64,000 nucleotides of DNA from Planctomycetota bacterium. GTDB taxonomy: Bacteria; Planctomycetota; SZUA-567; JAFGGJ01. How positions within the stretch are numbered: the first letter of the stretch is position 1; every line of letters starts with the position of its first letter. Made by a program: the position numbers and the translations under genes. The stretch is taken from positions 46,138 through 110,137 of the forward strand of contig JAFGGJ010000082.1 in the NCBI GenBank assembly GCA_016930595.1, in the 5' to 3' direction. The notes beneath the pieces are model-generated. The model searched no databases. It was not told the DNA's origin and was given only the letters and a program-made list of their open reading frames with translations. Positions 50,363 to 60,132 of this stretch are shown one piece after another.

Positions 50363-52908
50363 GCCTTCACCTCCCCGGCCTTCGCTTCCGGTTTTTCTTC
50401 CGGCGGCATCAGGACGTGCTTATACTTGTGGTACAGGAACGACACGCCTATCAGGAAAATACCGGTGATCACGAACGACATTATCCGGTACGGAGTGTGG
50501 ACGTTCTGCATGTCGAACAGGAAGACCTTGAGCAGCGTCGCCGCGATCACGCCCATCCCGGACCTCCGGTACACCGCCGTCCTGCGGGCGAATCCGATCA
50601 CCATCAGCGCAACCGCAAAACAGCCCCACAGAATTGATATCGCCGCAAACCGTCCAGCGCTCACGTACGAAAAGCAGAAACCGCTTACTTCCAGGTTGAG
50701 CACTATGAACAGCATCACCCAGAACAACACCTTGTAGACCGCCGTGAAGTCCGGCAGCTTGTCCTTCGCCTGCTCATGTACCTTCTTCCATAACGCCGCA
50801 AGCAGTACCACGGTCCCGACGACGACGAGCACCGCCGTCCACCTGGCGGCCAGCAGCGTCGTGTAACCGTCCCGGAAAGCGAACTGCGGCGTCAACCGCA
50901 GGCCGCCGACGTAGTCGTAGAACACGAATTTCACCAGGCCGACCCCCAGCAGGATGATCGAGCCCAGCCACAGCCACATCCGGTACCTCCGGGCCGCAAG
51001 CCACATCATGACCGCAGCGAAGACCATCCACATGGCCGTCTGCATCGCCGGACGCGGGGCGGGATAATAGGTGCGGAAGAACGAAAGCACTTCCACGTTC
51101 AGTACCCAGAAAAGCAGCAGCGCAAACCCACCCGCCATCACCGCGCCGAAATCTTCCGCCGACGCGTACAGGAAGTCCTTGGCCTGCTTCAGCTTCCTTC
51201 CGAACCAGTACACCGACCCCAGCACCGTCGCCGTCGTCAGCCACCGCTCCAGCAGCAGCGCGCTGAAACCGTCCGCATAGGACCACGTCTTGAGACTCAG
51301 CTTGAAAGTCTTGTCGTAGTCCCACAGCATGAACTTCCCCAGCGTCAGGGCGAACAGCAGCAGCGTGCCCACGAACAGCAGCTTGTGCCGCAGCCGCACG
51401 GCGGCCCACAGCAGCACCGCAGCCTGCACCGCCCAGAACACCGTTATCCAGTGACCGCTGAAAAGCACCGGCACGGTTATCACCAGGAACAGCGTGCTCG
51501 TCGCTATCAGCATCACGAACGGCTCGATGTTCTCCTTGTTCCGCCTGTAGACGTAGTGCGCCATCAGGCTTGATATCGCCGAATAACCCAGTGTCACCAG
51601 GCTGACCCACTTCAGCGATGAAAAATCCTTGATTATCGCGTACGAATATCCGAACCCGATGAACGCGTTCGGCACCGTTATCAGGAAGCCCCTCAGCGGC
51701 TTCTTGTGCTCCCTCACCAGGTAGTAGAAGAACGGCGCCAGCGTGTACGCAAGGAAGAATATGTTGCAGTAGATGATCGTCGGCCAGAACTTCGGCTGTT
51801 CGTAATACTTGATGTACCATCCCGTGAACATCCCCCACGTCGCCAGGAAGCCCAGGTAGTTCAGGAGCGGCCACCTCTTGAAACCCGCTATGCCCACGAC
51901 GCCCAGGTTCAGTATCGTCATGTACGTCATCAGGACGATCTGGTTGTCCACGCCCGTACTCAGCACCACCGGCGTCAGGAATCCGCCCACTATCCCCAGC
52001 ACCGCCAGCCACATCGTGTCGTGGAATATCGACAGTCCCCATGCCAGCACGGTCACGATCACCATCAGCGTGAACGCCAGCCACTGCGGCACCAGGCCGT
52101 ATATCTGGAACGCCGCAAAACTCGAAAAATACAGCGTCGCGATGCCGCCGCCTATCAGCAGCAGCCCGAACAACCCGTACCTGCGCCGGAACCATTCTCC
52201 CAGCCCCAGGCCCGCCAGCCCCGTGGCATATGCCAGGGCCACCCTGCCTGCCGGTCCCACCCAGTTGTTGTCGAACGCGTATTTCAGGAAGTAGGCGATC
52301 CCCAGCACGGTGACCACCACCCCGATTATCAGGAGCCACTTCTGGCCGAAAGCCATTTCCTTGGCGGGCGCCCGGCTTTTGGGTTTTGCGGCTGTTTCCG
52401 GCTCCCGGGCTCCTGTTTTCGTTCCGTCGGCGGTCTTGGCGGCGAATTCTCTGGCGCGCTGGCCGGGTAGCGGCGGAGGCTTCTGCTTCGTGTCGGGGGC
52501 GGCCTTTTCTTCCTTCGGTTCCGCTGGAGTTCCCCCGGAGGCTTCCTGTTTCGCCTCTCCCGCCGGCGCTTTCGCGGGCTCGCCGGCAGGAGTCTTTTCT
52601 GCCCCGGGGCCTCCCGTCCCTGCTCCGGATGAGGCGGCGGTTTCTTCGGGAGCTGCTTCGGCGGCCTTCTGCCTGGCGGTTTCGGCGGCCTTTTTATCGG
52701 CGATGGCCTTCATCCGCCTGCGGGCGTCCTGCTCCACGGTCTCCAGCCTGCGCACGAGTCCGTCGAATCTGGCGACCATGTCTGACTGGGTCTTGGCAAG
52801 GTCGCGGCGCATCGAATCCACGAACTTCAGCAGCGTCAGGTCGGCGCCGCATTCCGGACAGAAATTCGCTTCGCCGGCGGCGGTCCGTCCGCAATTGGGG
52901 CATTTCAT
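50359..52908 (-). CDS. DUF2339 polytopic membrane protein with N-terminal zinc ribbon
   Basis: 849 residues from ATG 52908 (GGGAGA eight bases upstream). CPNCG and CPECG at residues 3-7 and 17-21 form a zinc ribbon, followed by a coiled coil (about 25-75) and a low-complexity Ala/Pro/Glu linker. From residue 180 to the end there are over twenty hydrophobic segments with repeated LLVVGTxxLLxA-type units, the DUF2339 feature. An upstream in-frame extension lacks a ribosome-binding site and is rejected. The cytoplasmic ribbon plus coiled coil could sense or bind a partner. Coupled to DUF3999 by ATGA. Confidence 0.88.
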   Translation of the reverse strand: MKCPNCGRTAAGEANFCPECGADLTLLKFVDSMRRDLAKTQSDMVARFDGLVRRLETVEQDARRRMKAIADKKAAETARQKAAEAAPEETAASSGAGTGGPGAEKTPAGEPAKAPAGEAKQEASGGTPAEPKEEKAAPDTKQKPPPLPGQRAREFAAKTADGTKTGAREPETAAKPKSRAPAKEMAFGQKWLLIIGVVVTVLGIAYFLKYAFDNNWVGPAGRVALAYATGLAGLGLGEWFRRRYGLFGLLLIGGGIATLYFSSFAAFQIYGLVPQWLAFTLMVIVTVLAWGLSIFHDTMWLAVLGIVGGFLTPVVLSTGVDNQIVLMTYMTILNLGVVGIAGFKRWPLLNYLGFLATWGMFTGWYIKYYEQPKFWPTIIYCNIFFLAYTLAPFFYYLVREHKKPLRGFLITVPNAFIGFGYSYAIIKDFSSLKWVSLVTLGYSAISSLMAHYVYRRNKENIEPFVMLIATSTLFLVITVPVLFSGHWITVFWAVQAAVLLWAAVRLRHKLLFVGTLLLFALTLGKFMLWDYDKTFKLSLKTWSYADGFSALLLERWLTTATVLGSVYWFGRKLKQAKDFLYASAEDFGAVMAGGFALLLFWVLNVEVLSFFRTYYPAPRPAMQTAMWMVFAAVMMWLAARRYRMWLWLGSIILLGVGLVKFVFYDYVGGLRLTPQFAFRDGYTTLLAARWTAVLVVVGTVVLLAALWKKVHEQAKDKLPDFTAVYKVLFWVMLFIVLNLEVSGFCFSYVSAGRFAAISILWGCFAVALMVIGFARRTAVYRRSGMGVIAATLLKVFLFDMQNVHTPYRIMSFVITGIFLIGVSFLYHKYKHVLMPPEEKPEAKAGEVKA

Positions 52909-52946
52909 GGCCGTCTCCCACGCGTTCCCATTGTAAAACACCGTGT

Positions 52947-52975
52947 ATTCTATCAGGACATTCGTCTCAAAGCAA
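52947..52975 (-). promoter_or_regulatory. sigma70-like promoter for the DUF2339-DUF3999 unit
   Basis: Minus strand TTGCTT (52975-52970), 17-base spacer, TAGAAT (52952-52947), 39 bases before ATG 52908. It is divergent from the promoter at 53083-53111. Between them lie small inverted repeats around AGCATACACATGCT. Confidence 0.4.
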
Positions 52976-53082
52976 TAACTTAGCATACACATGCTATGTG
53001 TCCACGTAGAATGCCCGGCGGCTTCCTTAAAGTCGGCCCCGGCTCCAGCCGCGCGGTACGGCCGGATTTGATGGGTCGCTTC

Positions 53083-53111
53083 TTGGCATGCGGGCGGCGA
53101 AGCGATATAAT
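53083..53111 (+). promoter_or_regulatory. sigma70-like promoter for the zinc-ribbon/DUF1080 gene
   Basis: TTGGCA (53083-53088), 17-base spacer, TATAAT (53106-53111), 42 bases before ATG 53153. It supports that start over the earlier in-frame ATG at 53129. Confidence 0.65.
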
Positions 53112-53152
53112 GTTTCTGTAAGCATTTCATGCCAAACCGGGGACCGGCGTCA

Positions 53153-54973
53153 ATGCAGATATATTATTGCGACAAGTGCGGTAGGCGCCTCTCGTCCGTT
53201 GACATCGAGAATGGCAGGGCGGTCCTGCTCGGCTCGGCCTGTTTCTGCAGAAAGTGCGCTCCGCAGTTGCTCCAGGAAGGACCATCCGCTGCCCAGGCAA
53301 AGCCGCAGAAATCTTCTGTCGCCAGGCCGGGTATGCGGACTCCGGGCTCCGTACCGCGGTTGAAGCCTGCGGGAAGCGCCCGGTCCCGTCAGCCCGCCGC
53401 ACCGCACGTTCAGCGTGTTCCAGGGGGCAATGGGCGCTCCGGCGGCCTCGTCGCCGTGGTCGTCGCGGCCGCTCTTCTGCTGGTCGTCGTGGCTGTCGTC
53501 GTCATGATGAATCCGTCGGCTGGCGATACCGGTGAAGGCCGTATCGAGACTTTTGTCAACGCGGCGCACCGGGGCCCGGGCGCATCCGTGGCTCCGGGGA
53601 GAACCGGGCCGCTCCGGCAGCAGCCCGGCGACGATGTACCGGAAGATCACAGGTACACGTCCAGTCCTCCGCCCTCCGTTGCCGTGCCGGATTCCCCCGT
53701 CAGCACGGCCAGTCCCGCTCCCCCCGTGATGCCGCCCGATATCCCCGCCGGTCCTGCGGCGCCGCAGCCCCCCGCCGTCCCCGCGGCTCCAGCGGCCCCC
53801 GCCGCCCCTGCAAAGAACGACACCGCCCGTCTGCGCCGGCTGTACCGCTCCGCCAGGGACCGGTATTCCCAGCACCTTCGGGCGCGGGAATATGCCGGGG
53901 CCGGCAGGATTGCACGGGAACTTGCCGCAGATGCCGGTTTCGCCGACGTCGCGCACCTGCTCGAAGCAGACGGGCGCGACATGGACCTTCTGGAAACTTT
54001 CCTCGACAGGGTCGCCGCCAATATGAAGACCCTCGTCGGTTCCAATATCAGGACCCTCGGGTCCTCCGCCAAGCTTGTCAAAGTCGAAGGCAGAAACACC
54101 ACTTTTCGCATCCGCGGCGCGGAAATGACCCAGTCCATCGTCAAGCTTTCACCGGAACAGTTGATGGAGTTTTACGGCATCGCTCCGGGCGCCGACGAAG
54201 CTGAACAGGCAGCTGTCCGGGCCGCTTTCTGGCTGGCGGAAAACAAACTCAAAGACGCCGGCTGGATGCTCGGCCAGGTCATGCTTGCATCCGATCTCCG
54301 CTCCGTTCTCGGCCAGAGACTCAAGCTGCTGGGGGACGCCCCCGTGGACGAGCCCGCCCCCGCGGACGAGCCTGCCTCTGCTCAAGTCCCCGATACTCCG
54401 GCCGGCCCCGAAGCTCCGCCCGACGCACCGGCCGCGGCCCCACCCCCGCCCGAACCCGGCTGGCAGCCGATTTTCGACGGCAGGACCATGGCTGGCTGGA
54501 GACGATGCAGTTCAGGGTCCGTGGTCTTTGAAAATAGCGCCATGGTCCTGGCCGACGCCATAGACATGCTCTACCCCGCAGACTGGGAAAACTTCGTCCT
54601 GGAATGCGAAGTCTCCGCGGTGGGCTCCAGCAGCGGCGGCACCAGGTTGTCTATGAGTTTCGGGCAGACGCAGCTCGGCAGGAATTCCGGCAGGTTCGAC
54701 TTTTACTCCTATACGGACGGCGACATTCATTTCAACCGCCACGGTAAACGGTTCTTTCAGGCCGGGGGCGGCAAGCTGTTTATCGACGGCTGGGTCCCGC
54801 TGCGGTTCGAAGTCTCCAGGGAGCGGTGCAAGGTCTTTGTACGGGGAACGCTGGCTGCCGACGTCGACCTCTCCCAGGTCCCCGCCGAACCGGGGGGCAT
54901 TGCCCTCAGGGCGCACGGCACCGCGTCCAGCGTCAGCTTCCGTAACATGCGCGTGAAAATCCTGCCCAGGTAG
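53153..54973 (+). CDS. membrane protein with zinc ribbon and DUF1080-type C-terminal domain
   Basis: 606 residues from ATG 53153. N-terminus has C6, C9 and CRKC (32-35), a zinc-ribbon layout. A Pro-rich linker leads to a single transmembrane segment (about 99-117, LVAVVVAAALLLVVVAVVV), then a long Ala/Pro-rich spacer, a helical middle with EFYG-like LMEFYGIAPGADEAEQ, another Pro-rich spacer and a C-terminal domain (about 435-606) beginning WQPIFDGRTMAGWR, the DUF1080 (3-keto-disaccharide hydrolase/LamG-like) start. The expected topology is a cytoplasmic ribbon and an extracytoplasmic sugar-related domain. Its role is unknown; it resembles signal or scaffold proteins that link the two sides of the membrane. 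Confidence 0.75.
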   Translation: MQIYYCDKCGRRLSSVDIENGRAVLLGSACFCRKCAPQLLQEGPSAAQAKPQKSSVARPGMRTPGSVPRLKPAGSARSRQPAAPHVQRVPGGNGRSGGLVAVVVAAALLLVVVAVVVMMNPSAGDTGEGRIETFVNAAHRGPGASVAPGRTGPLRQQPGDDVPEDHRYTSSPPPSVAVPDSPVSTASPAPPVMPPDIPAGPAAPQPPAVPAAPAAPAAPAKNDTARLRRLYRSARDRYSQHLRAREYAGAGRIARELAADAGFADVAHLLEADGRDMDLLETFLDRVAANMKTLVGSNIRTLGSSAKLVKVEGRNTTFRIRGAEMTQSIVKLSPEQLMEFYGIAPGADEAEQAAVRAAFWLAENKLKDAGWMLGQVMLASDLRSVLGQRLKLLGDAPVDEPAPADEPASAQVPDTPAGPEAPPDAPAAAPPPPEPGWQPIFDGRTMAGWRRCSSGSVVFENSAMVLADAIDMLYPADWENFVLECEVSAVGSSSGGTRLSMSFGQTQLGRNSGRFDFYSYTDGDIHFNRHGKRFFQAGGGKLFIDGWVPLRFEVSRERCKVFVRGTLAADVDLSQVPAEPGGIALRAHGTASSVSFRNMRVKILPR

Positions 54974-54990
54974 CTCCTCACACCGTCCCA

Positions 54991-55008
54991 GCGGCGGATT
55001 CCCGCCGC
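54991..55008. repeat. GC-rich hairpin between convergent genes
   Basis: GCGGCGG (54991-54997) pairs with CCGCCGC (55002-55008), loop ATTC. No U tract on either side, so a terminator role is only possible. Confidence 0.4.
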
Positions 55009-55011
55009 ATC

Positions 55012-55434
55012 TCACCCCGGCCCTTTCCCTATTTCGCCGCTTCTAAGCAGCTCCTCCAGTTCGCCCAGGTCCCCTACGACCCTGTCCGGCAGGAACTTCA
55101 CCACCCAGTTGTGCAGCATCGGCGTCACCGCCACCGTGTAGACGCCGGCCTTCCTTGCTTCCCACAGCTCGATCGCCGTCCCCAGCGACGCCTCCGGCAG
55201 GAACGCTATCAGCATGTCCGCCTCCGCCGCTCCCCGCATCAGTCCGAAAAACACCTCCCGCGCGTACTCGTCCTCGTAATCCACCGACCCGGGATATTCC
55301 GCCACCGGATCGTACACCTCTGCACCGGGCACGTGTTCCTCTATCATCCGCTTTATGTGAGTCCTGTAGTCCTGCGGATGTATCCCCCTGCCGCGGTCCG
55401 ATCCCTGGATTATCCCCGCCAGGAACACTTTCAT
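55012..55434 (-). CDS. nucleoside 2-deoxyribosyltransferase-like protein
   Basis: 140 residues, GGGAG before ATG 55434. MKVFLAGIIQGSDRG at the N-terminus, YDPVAEYPGSVDYEDEYA and ADMLIAFLPEASLGTAIELW match the nucleoside 2-deoxyribosyltransferase/DNDP fold, with the Glu of the SxGTxxE motif in the usual position for the nucleophile. It may remove or swap bases on deoxynucleosides or another N-glycoside. It is alone on the minus strand between plus-strand genes. Confidence 0.75.
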   Translation of the reverse strand: MKVFLAGIIQGSDRGRGIHPQDYRTHIKRMIEEHVPGAEVYDPVAEYPGSVDYEDEYAREVFFGLMRGAAEADMLIAFLPEASLGTAIELWEARKAGVYTVAVTPMLHNWVVKFLPDRVVGDLGELEELLRSGEIGKGPG

Positions 55435-55569
55435 TGTTCGCTCCCGTTTTTCATCTCGCCTACATCTTACTCCCCGCTGGCCGCATGTTAAGCCGTTATG
55501 TTGCCGCTATCGCCTTGACGCTCCCTCCTGCCGCGTTTATCCTGTCGCCGGTCGACACGGAGGATCGGG

Positions 55570-56700
55570 ATGCACGCCGGCCCTGATAACGTCCCTTTCG
55601 CACTCAGGCAGCCTCCCGGAACCCCCAAGGGGTTCCGCAGGTTCTTCTACACGTCCCGCGTCCAGCCCGGCCTCATGCTGTCGGCGCTTGTCAGCGAGAA
55701 CGTCGAAGACCCCTCGCTGCCGGTCTTCGTGTTTCACCACGGCTGGCACCAGGAAGCTTCCTCCAATATGGACTACGCTGAAAATATCGTACGCGCCGGT
55801 TTCGTTTCCCTCCACCCCGACATGCGCGGCCGCGGCTTCAGCCAGGGCGCTCCCGACGCGTCCGGCTACGAACTCCGCGACTCCGTCGACGCCCTCCAGT
55901 TTGTCATGGACAGGTACCCGCGCTCGGATGGCACGCCGGGACCGTACGTGGGTGGAGCCTCCGGCGGCGGCGGCAACACCTATTCCATGGTTGCTCATTT
56001 CCCCTACCGCTTCGCCGCCGCTCTCGCCCTGTGCGGCATCAGCGATTACGCCCTGTGGTATGAAAACGACTCCGCAGGCTGCTACCGCGACGAAATGGAC
56101 GACTGGATCGGCGGTTCGCCGCGAGACTTCCGCCGCAGGTACGAAAACCGCAGCGGCCTCCACCTCCTCCGCAACCTGCGCATGCCCCTGTACGTCATCC
56201 ACGGCGAAGACGACGACGCTGTGCCCGTCGAACACGCGCAAAAAGTGGAAATACGGCGCGACGACGAGCGCTTCGGCGGCCTTATCGAAGTCCAGATCAT
56301 ACCCGGCGCCGGCCATTCGATCCCACCGGAGCACTGGCTTCCCGTCCTTTCCGTCCTGCCCGAAAGGCACCCCCTCGGTCTCCTGCCGGGCAGGAACGAG
56401 GTGTACAAGGTCCCCGGCTACGTCGACCTGGGATTCCTTGCCGTTGACCTCGGCACCATGGCCGCCGACGCCGTCCTGGAAGTCGCCTCCGGTGCCGGCG
56501 GCCCGCGCATCGGCCTCACCCATTCCGGCGGCACCGCTCCCGTCGCACGCATCACGCTCCGCATGGATCCTGACGCCGCCCCCGACGTCCTCTCCGGCGA
56601 AGTGGTCCATGCCGAATCGTCCCCGGCGGAAACCAGCCTCTACGTGACGGGCTGGGAAAAGGGTTTGTCCCTGAAAATACCAGGAGGAATTCTACCATGA
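55570..56700 (+). CDS. alpha/beta-hydrolase (peptidase S9-like)
   Basis: 376 residues, GGAGG seven bases before ATG 55570. VFVFHHGWHQE provides the oxyanion-loop HG. DMRGRGFSQG precedes the nucleophile elbow GGASGGGGN (Ser near residue 138). IHGEDDDAVP carries the acidic residue and PGAGHSIPPEHW the His. The C-terminal 90 residues after LGLLPGRNEVYKVPG form a beta-rich extension that is atypical for the family. No signal peptide. The stop overlaps the next gene's ATG as ATGA, so it is co-translated with the FAD oxidoreductase. Confidence 0.82.
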   Translation: MHAGPDNVPFALRQPPGTPKGFRRFFYTSRVQPGLMLSALVSENVEDPSLPVFVFHHGWHQEASSNMDYAENIVRAGFVSLHPDMRGRGFSQGAPDASGYELRDSVDALQFVMDRYPRSDGTPGPYVGGASGGGGNTYSMVAHFPYRFAAALALCGISDYALWYENDSAGCYRDEMDDWIGGSPRDFRRRYENRSGLHLLRNLRMPLYVIHGEDDDAVPVEHAQKVEIRRDDERFGGLIEVQIIPGAGHSIPPEHWLPVLSVLPERHPLGLLPGRNEVYKVPGYVDLGFLAVDLGTMAADAVLEVASGAGGPRIGLTHSGGTAPVARITLRMDPDAAPDVLSGEVVHAESSPAETSLYVTGWEKGLSLKIPGGILP

Positions 56701-58004
56701 AATATTATGAAGACGGCCGCTCTTATGACGTTGTCGTGGCCGGAGGCGGTCTGTCGGGTGTCGCGGCGGCCGTCGCCGCCTCTCGCCTCGGCATGGATGT
56801 CCTTCTCGTTGAACAGATGCAGTTCCTCGGCGGCATGGCGACTTCCGGCCTCGTCAATCCTTGGATGAACTTCCATGTCAAGTACTCCGACGGAACCTCC
56901 GAGCAGATGTCCGCCGGCATCTTCAAGGAAATCGATGACCGTCTCGCCTCCCTTGATGCACTCAACGGCAGGGCGTTCCACCCCCATGTCCTCAAGATGA
57001 TACTCAACTCCCTCGTCCGCGAGAACAACGTCTCCATCCTCTGCGCCGTCATCGCCTCCGACGCCAGGGCTTCCTCCGGCCGCGTCGAAGCCGTCGAACT
57101 CACCGGCAAGTCCTGGAAGCGCTGGGTCGAAGGACGCGTTTTCATCGACGCCACCGGCGACGCCGACCTCGCCGCTCTCGGCGGGTTTGAGACCGAGTAC
57201 GGCCGCGATGAAGACGGCGCCGTGCAGCCCTCCACACTTAACTTCCGCGTCGCACGCGTCGACGTGGAGAAGTTCCGCAAGTGGCGCGAGACCGCCGTGG
57301 AACCCGGCGGCCTTGCCGCATCTCTCCTCAGAAAATACCACGACGAAGGCAGGCTGCACTGCGCCAGGGATAACCTCCTCATCTTCCCCACCACTTGGGA
57401 CGACGTCCTCCATTTCAACCAGACCAGGCTCCTCGGCGTGGACCCGCGCGACCCCGCCTCCCTTACCAGGGGCTACTCGGACGCTCTCACCTATGTCGCG
57501 GAATACCTCGAACTCCTCCGCAGGGAAGTCCCAGGCTTCGAAAACGCCCACCTCCAGGAAATAGCCCCCTGTATCGGCGTGCGTGAAAGCCGCCGCATCG
57601 TCGCGGAATACATGCTGACGGAAGACGACATCCTCGGCGCAGCCAAGTTCGACGACGGCATCACGCGCGGCAACTATTCCATCGATATACACAACCCGAC
57701 GGGCGCCGGCACCGTTATCAAGCGCGTTCCCGCAGGAGACAACTACGAAATCCCCTTCCGCTCCCTCATCCCCTGCGGCAGCGACAACCTTCTCGTCGCA
57801 GGACGTCCCGTCGGGGCCACTCATGTCGCTCACTCCGCACTGCGCATCATGCCCATCTGTGCCGGCATCGGCCAGGCCGCAGGTACCGCTGCGGCTCTCA
57901 TGCTCGAACACTCCTCCACGCCGCGCGGCCTCGATGTCTCCCTCCTCAGGCAGACCCTCGTCGCCGCCGGCCAGAACCTCAACCGTCCCCCGGCCGGCCG
58001 CTGA
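56697..58004 (+). CDS. FAD-dependent oxidoreductase
   Basis: 435 residues; AGGAGG nine bases before ATG 56697. FAD-binding Rossmann motif VVVAGGGLSGVAAAVAASRL (about 11-30) and LLVEQMQFLGGMATSGLV. A second FAD contact near the end is ALRIMPICAGIGQAAGTAAA. This belongs to the FAD-dependent oxidoreductase group (PF12831-like) often seen next to carbohydrate genes in PVC bacteria; the substrate is not deducible. It is coupled to the alpha/beta-hydrolase and followed by the polyamine operon after its own promoter. Confidence 0.85.
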   Translation: MKYYEDGRSYDVVVAGGGLSGVAAAVAASRLGMDVLLVEQMQFLGGMATSGLVNPWMNFHVKYSDGTSEQMSAGIFKEIDDRLASLDALNGRAFHPHVLKMILNSLVRENNVSILCAVIASDARASSGRVEAVELTGKSWKRWVEGRVFIDATGDADLAALGGFETEYGRDEDGAVQPSTLNFRVARVDVEKFRKWRETAVEPGGLAASLLRKYHDEGRLHCARDNLLIFPTTWDDVLHFNQTRLLGVDPRDPASLTRGYSDALTYVAEYLELLRREVPGFENAHLQEIAPCIGVRESRRIVAEYMLTEDDILGAAKFDDGITRGNYSIDIHNPTGAGTVIKRVPAGDNYEIPFRSLIPCGSDNLLVAGRPVGATHVAHSALRIMPICAGIGQAAGTAAALMLEHSSTPRGLDVSLLRQTLVAAGQNLNRPPAGR

Positions 58005-58028
58005 GCCGCCGGCCTCGAATTCTGTCGG

Positions 58029-58056
58029 TTTACACGCCGTTCCCGGGCGATATACT
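58029..58056 (+). promoter_or_regulatory. sigma70-like promoter for the polyamine operon
   Basis: TTTACA (58029-58034), 16-base spacer, TATACT (58051-58056), leaving a leader of about 84 bases before ATG 58147. The leader is GC-rich but no riboswitch is recognised. Confidence 0.55.
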
Positions 58057-58146
58057 CTCGCCTGTGCCGCCCATCGGCCTTGTGCCGTCGGGCAGGGCGC
58101 TTCCCGCAGCGGCGCAGTGCCGTGCGTGTTTGGAGGTGCATCCCCG

Positions 58147-60108
58147 ATGACGCAGAGAATGCGCATGAAAAAACATGAGAAGGATGCGCTCTCGCGCTGG
58201 TCCGTGGACGACAGCATCGAGCTCTACGGTATCCCGCGCTGGGGCGACGGCCTCTTCACCGCCAATGATCTCGGCCACGTCTGTCTCCAGTCACAGGACC
58301 GGGGAATGTCCGACATCGACCTCAAGTCCCTCGTCGATGAAATCCTCATGCGCGGCCTCAAGCTCCCCGTGCTCATCCGCTTCACCGATATCCTCCGACG
58401 CAGCATCGACCGCCTCAACGACGCCTTCTCCGAGGCGCGCTCCGCACACGACTACTCCGGCGAATACAGGGCCGTCTATCCCATCAAGGTCAACCAGCAC
58501 CGCCACGTCCTCGAAGATATCATCACTCTCGGCCGCCAGCACCACCTCGGCCTCGAATGCGGCTCCAAGCCCGAACTCCTCATCGCCGTCGCCGTTCACG
58601 CCGACCCGCAGTCGCTTATCATCTGCAACGGCTTCAAGGACCGCGATTACATCGAAACCGCCCTCTATTCCCGCAAGCTCGGCCACCGCATCTACCTCGT
58701 CGTCGAAAAACTCCACGAGCTCCACCTCATCCTCGATATCGCAAGGACCCTCAGGATCGATCCGCTCATCGGCATCCGCATGAAACTCGCCAGCCGCGGC
58801 AAGGGCCTCTGGGAGACCTCCGGTGGCGCACGCTCCAAGTTCGGTCTCGACGCCGTCCAGATCGTCGAAGCCGTCCGGATCCTGCGGCAGCGCCGCATGC
58901 TCCGGCAGCTCCGCCTTCTCCATTTCCACATCGGCAGCCAGATCTCCGACATCCAGAAGATCAAGGGCGCCCTCAAGGAAGCCGCCAGCTTCTTCGTCGG
59001 CCTCCACCGCATGGGCGCTCCCGTCGACGTCCTTGACGTCGGCGGCGGCCTCGCCGTCGATTACGACGGCAGCCATACCAATTTCGCCTCCTCGGCAAAC
59101 TATACTTGCGCCGAATATGCCGCCGACGTCGTCGACGCCCTCGCCGTCGCCTGCAGCGACGCCGACCTCCCGCATCCCACCATCGTCACCGAGTCGGGCA
59201 GGGCCCTCGTCGCTCACCATTCCGTCCTCGTCGTCGAAGCCATCTCGTCCACCGAGCGCGACGTCGCCAGGGAAATACCCACCCTTCCCCGCAAGGCCCC
59301 GGACGTCGTCCGCAGGATGCCGGACATCCTTTCCGCCTTCACCGGCAAGAACTTCCAGGAAACTTACCACGACGCTCTCGCCGCACGCAACGAAGCACTC
59401 GCACTCTTCAGCCTCGGTATCCTTTCCCTCGAACATCGCGCCCTCACCGAACGCTTCTTCTGGATCATCTGCCGCAGGCTCTACGACTACGTCAGCGACC
59501 TCGATTACATCCCCGACGACATGGCCGACCTCGGCAACCTCCTTCGCACCACCTACTACTGCAACTTCTCCGTCTTCCAGTCCCTCCCGGACCACTGGGC
59601 CATCAAGCAGCTCTTCCCCATCGTTCCCCTCAGCCGCCTCGATGAAGAACCCGCCAAGAGAGCCGTCCTCGCCGATATCACCTGCGATTCCGACGGCATC
59701 ATCGACCGCTTCGTCGACCTCAGGGACGTACGCGATTCGCTCCCGCTCCACCCCCTCAGGCGCGGCGAGCCCTACTACCTGGGGATCTTCCTCGTCGGCG
59801 CTTACCAGGAAATCCTCGGCGATATCCACAACCTCTTCGGCGATACCAACGTCGTCCACGTCTCCTCGGGCGCCAACAAGTACGTCATCGACAAGACGCT
59901 CGAAGGCGATTCCATCGTCGATGTCCTCGCCTACACCCAGTTCAGCCGACGCGATATTCTCGCCCGCTTCCGGGACGCCGTCGAAAACGCCCTCAAGGAA
60001 GGCGTCATGTCCCTGGAAGAATCCGCTCCCTTCATGCGCAGGGTCGAAATGCAGCTCGACGATTACACCTACCTCCATGCCTGGGAGAATTCCAGGCCCC
60101 GCAAGTAG
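58147..60108 (+). CDS. speA: biosynthetic arginine decarboxylase
   Basis: 653 residues from ATG 58147 (GGAGG ten bases upstream); the frame runs open far upstream through the oxidoreductase but that is not used. PLP enzyme of the alanine-racemase-fold group that converts arginine to agmatine. The PLP lysine is K114 in YPIKVNQHRH; GLECGSKPELLIA, FHIGSQISDIQ, LDVGGGLAVDYDGS and ESGRALVAHHS are family motifs. Length matches bacterial SpeA, including the C-terminal part beyond the decarboxylase core. First gene of the speA-speB-DHS-like operon, with 24 bases to speB. Confidence 0.96.
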   Translation: MTQRMRMKKHEKDALSRWSVDDSIELYGIPRWGDGLFTANDLGHVCLQSQDRGMSDIDLKSLVDEILMRGLKLPVLIRFTDILRRSIDRLNDAFSEARSAHDYSGEYRAVYPIKVNQHRHVLEDIITLGRQHHLGLECGSKPELLIAVAVHADPQSLIICNGFKDRDYIETALYSRKLGHRIYLVVEKLHELHLILDIARTLRIDPLIGIRMKLASRGKGLWETSGGARSKFGLDAVQIVEAVRILRQRRMLRQLRLLHFHIGSQISDIQKIKGALKEAASFFVGLHRMGAPVDVLDVGGGLAVDYDGSHTNFASSANYTCAEYAADVVDALAVACSDADLPHPTIVTESGRALVAHHSVLVVEAISSTERDVAREIPTLPRKAPDVVRRMPDILSAFTGKNFQETYHDALAARNEALALFSLGILSLEHRALTERFFWIICRRLYDYVSDLDYIPDDMADLGNLLRTTYYCNFSVFQSLPDHWAIKQLFPIVPLSRLDEEPAKRAVLADITCDSDGIIDRFVDLRDVRDSLPLHPLRRGEPYYLGIFLVGAYQEILGDIHNLFGDTNVVHVSSGANKYVIDKTLEGDSIVDVLAYTQFSRRDILARFRDAVENALKEGVMSLEESAPFMRRVEMQLDDYTYLHAWENSRPRK

Positions 60109-60132
60109 TCCGCTCCCGCACGGAGGATCCAC

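Noticed and set aside
58291..60132. 613-codon minus-strand frame opposite speA
   Set aside because: Antisense of SpeA; acidic low-complexity translation from the C-ending codon bias of the sense gene.
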